From Gordonia pseudamarae (GTDB taxonomy: Bacteria; Actinomycetota; Actinomycetes; Mycobacteriales; Mycobacteriaceae): a stretch of 64,000 bases of DNA. Where the stretch lies: contig NZ_CP045809.1 of assembly GCF_025273675.1 (NCBI RefSeq), forward strand, positions 1,488,001 through 1,552,000, given 5' to 3'. The notes under the pieces were generated by a model that saw only the letters and a program-made list of their open reading frames with translations, ran no database searches and was not told the origin of the DNA. A program made the translations under genes and the position numbers. Each line of letters starts with the position of its first letter. Positions within the stretch are counted from its first letter, which is position 1. Positions 57,253-64,000 of this stretch are shown piece after piece.

Positions 57253-57941
57253 CGCCCGCGCATGTAGGAGTCATCCTCGGAGGCACTGCGCTGTGGGCCC
57301 AGTCGAACGGGACACTTACGCTCGAGGCCTACAGTCGGGTCTGCGCCAAGCAAATCGAAATAGTCGAATGGTGCTGGGCGGCCGGTGTCACCGAGCTCAC
57401 GCTCCAGATCCTGGCACCTGAGGTCTCGCTCGCCGAGAAGCAAGCTGTAGTGGCATGGGAACAGGTGCTCGATCACTTCAGGCTCGGCTGGCCGACCGTT
57501 CCGGTGGCGTCTTTCAACCTCATCGGTGGCAACGAGGCGCTGGGCTACTCTGCAACGAACTCTGGGCGACGCGCGGACGACCTCCGAGACGGGCCGGGAC
57601 TTATTGTGAACCTGATCCTTGAATACGAGGGGCGCCAGGAAATCGTCAACGGAGTACGTCGCATGCTCGCTACTGCCCGGGCCGCAGGCACTAGCCTGGC
57701 CGAGGTAGTCGCAGATCTCGATAGTGCGAACCTTGAGAAATTCCTTGACACGGGGAGCCTGGCGCCCATCGACTTCGTGATCAGGGCGTCGGCTGTGGCG
57801 TTCGTCCCAGAATTTTTGCCGTGGAAATCAGTCTACGCAGAATTCTATCTGACAAGCGTTCCGGCACCCGAGCTCTCATACGCCGATTTCCGTACGGCTT
57901 TCGACGACTACTCGCACAGGAAACGGAGGTTCGGTCGATGA
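57249..57941 (+). CDS. Cis-prenyltransferase homologue lacking the catalytic Asp, NgBR-like accessory subunit
   Basis: 230 aa. The N-terminal motif reads HVGVILGGTALWAQ: Gly11 replaces the catalytic Asp, Thr13 the Asn and the Arg is lost. STENxxR becomes LAPEVSLAE, and RTSGExRxSGFLLW becomes RASAVAFVPEFLPW. The C-terminal part is kept: Glu198 in VYAEFYL and the RxG tail HRKRRFGR. Fold-defining parts (EWCWAAGVTELTLQIL; EYEGRQEIVNGVRRM) remain, so it is not a decaying gene. Loss of the catalytic half with retention of the RxG tail is the layout of eukaryotic NgBR/Nus1. Coupled on both sides by ATGA overlaps. Confidence 0.85.
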   Translation: MTPAHVGVILGGTALWAQSNGTLTLEAYSRVCAKQIEIVEWCWAAGVTELTLQILAPEVSLAEKQAVVAWEQVLDHFRLGWPTVPVASFNLIGGNEALGYSATNSGRRADDLRDGPGLIVNLILEYEGRQEIVNGVRRMLATARAAGTSLAEVVADLDSANLEKFLDTGSLAPIDFVIRASAVAFVPEFLPWKSVYAEFYLTSVPAPELSYADFRTAFDDYSHRKRRFGR

Positions 57942-58657
57942 AACATATCGAATCGACAAAGCCCGATGACGTCGCGTTCGATCTGGGTGCTGTCTGCTCA
58001 GCGATCGAGTGGGAGAACCCTCGTCGAGCGAATCGGCAGGCCCGCACGATCCTTGCGCGGCTGGCTTTAAACCGAGAGTTGTTGTCGGACAAAGTAATCA
58101 AAATTGAGTCGAATCCGGTTCGTCTGGCCCGGTCAGAAACCCATCCGCTCCTACACCGGTTGTCACTCTACGAAGATCCGGAACGGCGTTGCCAGCTGCG
58201 CTTGCACATTTTCTCGGGCAGGGACAGGGACCTGGTTCCGCACGACCACAAGTATCCTTTCAGCGTATTCGTGCTGGCGGGTGGTTATCTGCACGTGTGG
58301 AACAGGAGAACTGGCTCCGCTCAGGCGGGTGAGTTCACGTCGGCGGATATCGCGCCCGGCATCGTCTCGGTCGAGCGACCGGGCTCGTGCTACTCGTTTC
58401 AGAACTCCTTGGTACACCAGACGATAGTGCTACCCGGAACAGTCTCTCTCTTCCTTCGCGGCCCGAAGCGACAGGCCCGATGGCATGCAGCGGGCGATAT
58501 GTTGCATCTACTCAACGGCTACGAAGCGCCGAGTTCGGGCAAGGCCCACCACAAGGGAGCACGTCCGATATCGAAGGACGCCCTCCACGAGATCCGACAC
58601 GATTTGGCACGCCGCGGAATCATTATCGACCGGAAGGCATCCCATGCCATTGCCTGA
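57938..58657 (+). CDS. 3-His cupin, cysteine-dioxygenase-like paralogue 3
   Basis: 239 aa. H102 and H104 in VPHDHKYPFSVFVLAGGYLH, H160 in NSLVHQTIVLPG. Most similar to paralogue 2 (shared GIVSVERPGSCYSF / GIVTIERPGACYTF pattern). ATG overlaps the upstream stop by 4 bp; the end overlaps the next gene by 14 bp. Three copies in one operon suggest sequential oxidations or a heteromeric assembly. Confidence 0.65.
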   Translation: MKHIESTKPDDVAFDLGAVCSAIEWENPRRANRQARTILARLALNRELLSDKVIKIESNPVRLARSETHPLLHRLSLYEDPERRCQLRLHIFSGRDRDLVPHDHKYPFSVFVLAGGYLHVWNRRTGSAQAGEFTSADIAPGIVSVERPGSCYSFQNSLVHQTIVLPGTVSLFLRGPKRQARWHAAGDMLHLLNGYEAPSSGKAHHKGARPISKDALHEIRHDLARRGIIIDRKASHAIA

Positions 58658-59273
58658 ATTTTTCATCGAGCCGGTGGTCGAGCTGCTGGCCCAGTCCCAA
58701 TCGCCCTACGACGTCCCCGCCGACCCCACGATCTTCGATGCCGAGTGGCTGGCACCGACGCGCTCGCTGGTCCTCGCCCTGCTCACAAACGTGAGCGCTG
58801 ATGCACATGCAGGGGATTCGGTGACCGGTGCCGGCCTGACATACCTCTCGGTGGGCTCGGATGCCGAACGAGACTACTCCGTACACCTAAGGCTCGCCGG
58901 CGAGGGATTGGTGGTCCCACGAAGCCCCGAAGAGAAGGCCGTCATTCTCACCCTGGCTGGCGTCATGGAGCTCGAGGCATTCCGTCACGAAGACGATGTG
59001 TCCACGGATACTCCCTGGTATGTGCGGCAGTTCGAGGCCGGTCGGATCTATGCCAGCCATCCGGGCACCATCCACTCGGTTGAGCAATCCGCAGACGCGG
59101 TGCAGCTCGCTGTTTCACGGGGGGCTGTACCTGCGGTCGGTCGGCGCCTCGGCGCCTCCGATTTCCGCGATGCGGTGTTGCGCGCACAAGAACTTCTGCA
59201 GAGCGCAATCGAGCTCGATACGCACGAGAAAACCGCAGTCTTGTCCCCGAATCCGTCCGACCCCGAAAGGTAA
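58644..59273 (+). CDS. Cupin-like protein of unknown function
   Basis: 209 aa. Beta-rich middle (GEGLVVPRSPEEKAVILTLA, VMELEAFRHEDD) and HPGTIHSVEQSADAVQLAVS with two His look like a divergent cupin barrel, distinct from the three paralogues. No signal peptide. ATG 58644 overlaps the preceding gene by 14 bp. Function not recognised. Confidence 0.5.
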   Translation: MPLPEFFIEPVVELLAQSQSPYDVPADPTIFDAEWLAPTRSLVLALLTNVSADAHAGDSVTGAGLTYLSVGSDAERDYSVHLRLAGEGLVVPRSPEEKAVILTLAGVMELEAFRHEDDVSTDTPWYVRQFEAGRIYASHPGTIHSVEQSADAVQLAVSRGAVPAVGRRLGASDFRDAVLRAQELLQSAIELDTHEKTAVLSPNPSDPER

Positions 59274-59279
59274 ATACTC

Positions 59280-59738
59280 ATGCCAGTGGTCACTGTCCAA
59301 GAACGACTTGACGCCTCCCGCGCTGCAGTCTGGAAGCAATTGTGTGATGTCGAATCGTATCCGGAATACATGGAATCTATCGCCGATATCCGGGTTGACT
59401 CGCGCACCACTCGTCCGGACGGCTTGGTGGATACCGTGGTGTCCTGGCAGGCGACGGTCAAGGGTTCGGTCCTGAGATGGACAGAACGAGAACTGCGCTA
59501 CGACGCTGACTATCGCCTGACCTTTCAGCAACTATCCGGCGATCTGGAAGTATACCAAGGCTATTGGGAGGTGCGAGCTCTCGACGATGGCTCCGCCGAG
59601 GCCACACTCGAGGTGGAGTTCGATATTGGGCTGCCGGAGTTGCGCCCGATGCTGGAACCCCTCGTCGTGGAAGCGATCAGGACGAACTCAACCGGCATGC
59701 TCCGGGCGCTGGGCCAGCGGGCGTCGTCAGTGTCGTGA
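59280..59738 (+). CDS. START/SRPBCC-fold protein (polyketide cyclase / COQ10-like)
   Basis: 152 aa. Opening VTVQERLDASRAAVWKQLCD and PEYMESIADIRVDSR are typical of the SRPBCC hydrophobic-pocket family, which bind or cyclise lipophilic compounds; the YWEVRALDDGSAEATLEVEF strand follows. Likely binds a prenylated intermediate. Ends in a GTGA overlap with the methyltransferase. Confidence 0.78.
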   Translation: MPVVTVQERLDASRAAVWKQLCDVESYPEYMESIADIRVDSRTTRPDGLVDTVVSWQATVKGSVLRWTERELRYDADYRLTFQQLSGDLEVYQGYWEVRALDDGSAEATLEVEFDIGLPELRPMLEPLVVEAIRTNSTGMLRALGQRASSVS

Positions 59739-60514
59739 ACGAATGGAACACCGGGGCGTCGCCCGAATTCGAACGAGGGAGAAGTGTGATGGTGCTGCGC
59801 GACAGCGGTGAACGTGTCGTTCCGGAATGGATCGGTCCAGCCGATCGGATGGGATTCATGCTGCTGGAACAGCATCGGCAGCGGTACGAGATCGCATCCT
59901 CCGACATCCGAGGTAAGAGAGTGCTCGACCTCGGGTGTGGCGCTGGCTACGGCGCCCACTCGATGGCCGATTCAGGCGCCGAGCGGGTAACTGCTGTTGA
60001 CGTCGACTCCGCCGCGCTCGCCTACGCATTCGACAACTACTCGCATCCCGCGATCGAGTATATCCAGCACGACGCGACCACATTCACACCCGATCCCGGC
60101 GCCTACGACCTGGTCACCTGTTTCGAGGTCCTCGAGCACGTCGACCAGCCTCAAGCGCTGCTCGAGGTGATCCGATCGGCGTTGAAACCGACCGGGCGAC
60201 TATTGATTTCCGGCTGCGTATACCCTACCCAAGACTTCTATCGGTTTCACGTGCGGGACTACTCCAAGGCGAGCTTCCGCGCTGAACTCGAAGCCGGTGG
60301 CTTCGACGTGCTACACGAACTCGAACAGGTCTCCGTCATGTCCGCTGCTGACGTCCGCGGCACCATCCGCAGGCACTGGCGAAGCTTCCCCCTGGAACGG
60401 TTCAAATCCCATCCAGGCAAGGTGATTCGTGCGATCGTGTCGACCCAATTCATCAACGGGATCACCCACGAGGAAATGATGTTCACCTGTTCGGAGCGCC
60501 CGGCGGCCGACTAA
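59735..60514 (+). CDS. Class I SAM-dependent methyltransferase
   Basis: 259 aa. Motif I RVLDLGCGAGYGAHSMA (about 68-84), VTAVDVDSAALAYA, motif IV YDLVTCFEVLEHVDQPQALL. UbiE/UbiG-like group acting on small lipophilic molecules. GTG 59735 overlaps the upstream stop. Probably methylates the pathway product at O, N or C. Confidence 0.88.
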   Translation: MNEWNTGASPEFERGRSVMVLRDSGERVVPEWIGPADRMGFMLLEQHRQRYEIASSDIRGKRVLDLGCGAGYGAHSMADSGAERVTAVDVDSAALAYAFDNYSHPAIEYIQHDATTFTPDPGAYDLVTCFEVLEHVDQPQALLEVIRSALKPTGRLLISGCVYPTQDFYRFHVRDYSKASFRAELEAGGFDVLHELEQVSVMSAADVRGTIRRHWRSFPLERFKSHPGKVIRAIVSTQFINGITHEEMMFTCSERPAAD

Positions 60515-60516
60515 CC

Positions 60517-61842
60517 GTGTACCAGAACATTCCCCCAGGACCAGGATATTCCCGCACCCGGCAAACGATGAACTGGACTCTTCGTCCCTACCCCTATCTG
60601 TACGAGTGCCAGCGGCGCTACGGCGACGCGTTCACCCTACGCCTACACGCTCTCGGTGATGTGGTCATGCTCGCCGACCCCCGCGACGTGGAGTCGGTTT
60701 TCCGGATGGATCCCGATCATGGCCGGACCGGCGAAGCGAATGCGCTCATGACCCCAATTGTCGGGGCCGACTCGCTCTTCGTTCTCGACGGCGAACAACA
60801 TCGGCGTCGTCGTGCGGAGATGCGCTCCTCGCTCACTACCCGCCCGCGCATCGACCCACAGGCAGTCGCACGGCTAACCCGTGAGGAACTGCCCGAGGAC
60901 GGTGGTGTGGTCGAAGTAACCGAGCTCTTTCGATGGCTGGCGATGCGGCTCATCGGATACCGCGTACTCGGAACCGACGACCCCGATCTGCTGCGCGTCT
61001 TCTTCGCGCGGCTTCATGGGGTCACTGGATCGCTGAGTTCGCTGGCAGCGTTTTTCCCAGTACTACAACGAGAACGCGGCGTCGCCTCACCCGGGTACTG
61101 GTTCCAGCGCCGAATCGCAGCACTGGATTCGGTGTTGTCCGAGACGGTCGTGAAGGCGGCGCAGGAACCTCGAACCTCTTGTGTCGGAGCGCGAATGGCT
61201 GCGGCCCGTGGCGAGGCATGGTCCGATGTGCGCGGGGCTGACGGGTTCCGGGACGACCTGATCACTCTCATCGCCGCTGGCGATGACACCGTGGCCAGCG
61301 CTCTGTCCTGGGCATTGTTCTGGGTGGCGCGGACTCCTCGTGTCGCGGAGCGGATCATCAACGGCGACGATGGTGTCGATCGGGGAGCGACACCCGAGCA
61401 CATGGCCGGGTCCGGATACCTGGAAGCAGTTTGTGCGGAGGCACTCCGCATCACGCCGGTGGTGGACATCGTGTCCCGCAAGACCACCGTCCCGGTAACG
61501 ATCCAAGGCTTCGACATTCCAGTCGGATCACTGTTGTCACCGGCGATATACCTGGTGCACCGACGGCCGCAGGTGTACGACACCCCGGATGTCTTCCGAC
61601 CGGAACGTTTCCTGGAAGGAAAGTTCAGGCCCTCCGAGTATTTCCCATTCGGTGGTGGCAGCAGACGGTGTATCGGGGCTGCGCTGGCGATCGCCGAGAT
61701 GAAAACTGTGCTCGGCACAATCGTCGGGCGATACGAGGTGAGGCCGGCGTCGATCGCCGACACCTCGATTCGGTATTCGCGCCGAAATGTAACGGTTTCG
61801 CCGGGGAAGTTCCGGGTCCAGCTGACACCGAGACGGCCGTGA
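60517..61842 (+). CDS. Cytochrome P450
   Basis: 441 aa. I-helix oxygen motif LIAAGDDTVASALSW, ExxR in CAEALRITP, and heme loop YFPFGGGSRRCIGAALA with Cys385. The proline-rich start NIPPGPGYSRTRQ suggests the CYP110/fatty-acid-terpenoid type. Starts GTG 60517 directly after the methyltransferase. Would hydroxylate or otherwise oxidise the isoprenoid. Confidence 0.95.
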   Translation: MYQNIPPGPGYSRTRQTMNWTLRPYPYLYECQRRYGDAFTLRLHALGDVVMLADPRDVESVFRMDPDHGRTGEANALMTPIVGADSLFVLDGEQHRRRRAEMRSSLTTRPRIDPQAVARLTREELPEDGGVVEVTELFRWLAMRLIGYRVLGTDDPDLLRVFFARLHGVTGSLSSLAAFFPVLQRERGVASPGYWFQRRIAALDSVLSETVVKAAQEPRTSCVGARMAAARGEAWSDVRGADGFRDDLITLIAAGDDTVASALSWALFWVARTPRVAERIINGDDGVDRGATPEHMAGSGYLEAVCAEALRITPVVDIVSRKTTVPVTIQGFDIPVGSLLSPAIYLVHRRPQVYDTPDVFRPERFLEGKFRPSEYFPFGGGSRRCIGAALAIAEMKTVLGTIVGRYEVRPASIADTSIRYSRRNVTVSPGKFRVQLTPRRP

Positions 61843-61875
61843 CGATCGACATCTCTGAGAAAGTGACAGGCGGAT

Positions 61876-63090
61876 ATGGTCCATACCTTGATTGAACGGC
61901 TTGCCGAAACGGATCGGCCCAGGCTGGTCGCAGAGCTTCGAAGCCGGGGGATTTCCCCGTTCTATCGCACCGCGGAGTCGATGATCGGTTCCTCCGTACG
62001 TCTCGAAGGCCGCGATGTGCTGATGTTCGGATCGAACAATTATCTGGGGCTCGCGGGCGACATACGAGTTCGGAGCGCCGCAGTCGAGCAGATACACCGC
62101 TACGGAAGTGCCACCACAGGCAGCCGACTGCTTAACGGATCGAACAAGCTGCACGTCGAGATCGAAGAGCTCATCGCTGGGTGGTATCGGGCAGTCGACG
62201 CACTCGTCTTCACATCAGGCTATACGGCCAACGTCGGTGTGCTCTCCGCGCTCATGGGCAGCGGCGACATCATCGTCGTCGACGAGTACGCGCATGCCTC
62301 CATTATCGACGGAGCCCGGCTGTCCGGAGCCCAGATACTGCGCTTCGAGCATAACAACGTGGAGAGTCTGCGGAATGTACTCACTGCAGCAGAGACGGCG
62401 GCCGGTGAGGCCCTCGTCGTCGTCGACGGTCTCTATTCGATGGAGGGGAGCCTGGCGCCGCTCCCCGAGATCGTTGCGATATGCCAGGACCGGGGTGCCG
62501 CAATCATGGTCGATGAAGCCCACTCACTCGGGCTATACGGCGAGTCACTGTGCGGCTGGGCTGAAGAGTGCGGTGTACTCGGCGAAGTGGATATCTTGAT
62601 GGGCTCGCTGTCCAAAGGGCTCGGCAGCACCGGAGGATTCATCGCAGGATCGGCCGAGTTGATTGCTGGGTTGAAAGGCACCGCCCGAAGTCATCTGTTC
62701 ACGACATCAGCGACGCCGGCGAGCTTGGGGGCCGCGCTCGAGTCGCTCCGGATCGTCATGAGCCCCGAAGGCCGCGACATCGCCCACCAGGTACGAACCT
62801 CATCGGCCCATCTAGCACACCTACTCCACGAACAAGGAGTAGCGCTCGATCTCCCCCGCGCGGGGTGGTCGCCCATCCTTTCAGTGAAGATCGGTTCCGA
62901 CGAAGAAGCCGTCGAAGTCTGGAACGAAATTCTTAACAGCGGAGTCTATGTCGGTGTGGCCTTGCATCCTGCAGTACCGAGGGGACGCTCTATTCTCCGG
63001 ATATGCGTCACCGCCGACCACCGTCCAGATGACCTTCGGCATGTAGCCGATGTCATCGGGACCGCGGTGGTGGGAGTGCCTGCATTATGA
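61876..63090 (+). CDS. Alpha-oxoamine synthase (PLP-dependent, AONS/KBL/SPT family)
   Basis: 404 aa. Family pattern FGSNNYLGLAGD, GSATTGSRLLNGSNKLHVEI, FTSGYTANVGVLSAL, VDEAHSLGLYG and PLP-Lys in LMGSLSKGLGSTGGFIAG. These enzymes decarboxylate an amino acid while condensing it with an acyl-CoA or acyl thioester. In this cluster it probably adds an amino-acid-derived unit to an acyl chain, which may itself derive from the prenyl part. ATG 61876 follows a 33-bp gap after the P450. Overlaps the epimerase start (ATGA). Confidence 0.93.
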   Translation: MVHTLIERLAETDRPRLVAELRSRGISPFYRTAESMIGSSVRLEGRDVLMFGSNNYLGLAGDIRVRSAAVEQIHRYGSATTGSRLLNGSNKLHVEIEELIAGWYRAVDALVFTSGYTANVGVLSALMGSGDIIVVDEYAHASIIDGARLSGAQILRFEHNNVESLRNVLTAAETAAGEALVVVDGLYSMEGSLAPLPEIVAICQDRGAAIMVDEAHSLGLYGESLCGWAEECGVLGEVDILMGSLSKGLGSTGGFIAGSAELIAGLKGTARSHLFTTSATPASLGAALESLRIVMSPEGRDIAHQVRTSSAHLAHLLHEQGVALDLPRAGWSPILSVKIGSDEEAVEVWNEILNSGVYVGVALHPAVPRGRSILRICVTADHRPDDLRHVADVIGTAVVGVPAL

Positions 63091-64000
63091 CCAATGTCGC
63101 CGTGACCGGAGCCGCCGGGAACCTCGGCACTGTCCTAGTCCGAGCGCTCGCCGGATCCGCCGCAGTCGATTCGGTGCGGGCGTTCTCACGACGCCCCCTT
63201 CGAGTATGTCACGATCGTGTGGAGTCTGTGCTCTACAGCTCGATATCGGAATTGACCGCCGATCATCTTAACGGTATCGACTGTCTCATCCATGGGGCCT
63301 ATGTCGTCGAAGAGCCGCGAGACAAACAGCAAGCATGGAAGGTGAACGTCGAAGCGGTCGAATCCGTCGTCGAACTCGCGGTTGAGGCGGGGGTCGGACA
63401 CATAGTAGTACTGTCGAGTATCAACGCCTACGGCGATGCTTACCGCGCGGGACAGTGTCTGGACGAATCGGTTGCCATCCAGCGCACGCCGGGTAAGTTC
63501 TATTTCGACCACAAGGCCGAGATGGAAATCCGGCTGGCGGAAAGGTCACAGCGAGACCCGAATATACGGCAACGCCTCTGCATACTCAGGCCGACCTATG
63601 TAGTCGGCCCAGACATAGAGAACTCCGGCATACGGATGTTCCGACAGCGGGTGATCGTATATCCACGTGCGGGCTCGGCAGCCTACCAATTTCTTCACCA
63701 GGACGATTTCGCCTCCGCGATGCTCGGAATCATCGAGCACAGGTGCTCAGGCGTCTTCAATATCGGCCCCAAGGGATACTTGACTGTGCGGCAGATCGCC
63801 GAACTCGGCGGAAACAAATGCATATCCATTCCGCTACGGGCTGCGGAACGACTTGCCGAATTCCTGTACCGACTCAAGCTCTCACGCTATTCATCGGAGT
63901 GGGTCACGATAGGGGAAGCGACAGTGACCTCGCGACGCCTCGAAGAGCATATCCGCTGGTACCCGAGGTGGTCCTGCGTGGAATCGGCCGCAGTGATGCT
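63087..64000 (+). CDS. NAD(P)-dependent epimerase/dehydratase (extended SDR), 3' end outside window
   Basis: At least 304 residues, open to the window end. Rossmann motif VAVTGAAGNLGTVL, serine in IVVLSSINAYGDA and the catalytic Y-x-x-x-K in FYFDHKAEME; RPTYVVGPD follows. It fits reductases or epimerases that act on ketones or sugars, such as a ketone made by the alpha-oxoamine synthase. ATG 63087 overlaps the upstream stop. Cluster continues beyond the window. Confidence 0.85.
   Translation, partial: MTNVAVTGAAGNLGTVLVRALAGSAAVDSVRAFSRRPLRVCHDRVESVLYSSISELTADHLNGIDCLIHGAYVVEEPRDKQQAWKVNVEAVESVVELAVEAGVGHIVVLSSINAYGDAYRAGQCLDESVAIQRTPGKFYFDHKAEMEIRLAERSQRDPNIRQRLCILRPTYVVGPDIENSGIRMFRQRVIVYPRAGSAAYQFLHQDDFASAMLGIIEHRCSGVFNIGPKGYLTVRQIAELGGNKCISIPLRAAERLAEFLYRLKLSRYSSEWVTIGEATVTSRRLEEHIRWYPRWSCVESAAVM

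Overview
The window is high-GC DNA from a mycolic-acid-type actinobacterium (order Mycobacteriales). Gordonia or a close relative is my best guess. The evidence is tight gene packing with ATGA/GTGA overlaps, many GTG/TTG starts, a type VII secretion (ESX-4-type) core, a lipid-droplet-associated protein, a DesA2-like desaturase, and gene order matching two blocks known from Mycobacterium tuberculosis.

Positions 1-23.9 kb follow the Rv1086-Rv1110 order: a short-chain cis-prenyltransferase end, coaA, glyA, desA2, phoH, fumC, glpX, a DUF4245 protein, xseB/xseA, a lipid-droplet protein and ispH. Lineage-specific additions sit between them: a DUF885 protein, two methyltransferases, an L,D-transpeptidase-like protein lacking its cysteine, a decayed glycosidase-like gene, a second (class I) fumarase, and a four-gene sugar ABC importer of the LpqY/Sug type.

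Positions 24-47.2 kb follow the Rv3449-Rv3419c order: mycP-eccD divergent from eccC and an Rv3446c-like gene, then rplM-rpsI-glmM, three small helical proteins, an alpha/beta-hydrolase, glmS, nnrD, alr, a hydrolase and the t6A set tsaE-tsaB-rimI-tsaD. No WXG100 pair and no eccB are present beside the ESX-4 core.

Positions 47.4-64 kb are accessory. Right after tsaD lies a TetR regulator remnant that has lost its DNA-binding half, then a two-armed biosynthetic cluster that runs off the window. The leftward arm carries a nucleotidyltransferase, an unknown protein, an ABC exporter, a NUDIX hydrolase and a complete cis-prenyltransferase. The rightward arm carries IPP isomerase, three paralogous 3-His cupins, a polyprenyl (GGPP-type) synthase, two mutually incomplete cis-prenyltransferase homologues, a thymidylate-kinase-like P-loop kinase, another cupin-like protein, a START-like protein, a SAM methyltransferase, a P450, an alpha-oxoamine synthase and an NAD-dependent epimerase. 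It looks like an isoprenoid-derived natural-product pathway that may join a prenyl chain to an amino-acid-derived unit.

The most notable observation is that the two cluster cis-prenyltransferases have complementary losses. The 54.9-kb protein keeps the N-terminal catalytic Asp/Asn/Arg set but has lost the C-terminal metal-ligand Glu and RxG tail. The 57.2-kb protein has lost the catalytic set but keeps the Glu and RxG tail. This is the arrangement of the eukaryotic DHDDS/NgBR heteromer, and I am not aware of it in a bacterial natural-product cluster.
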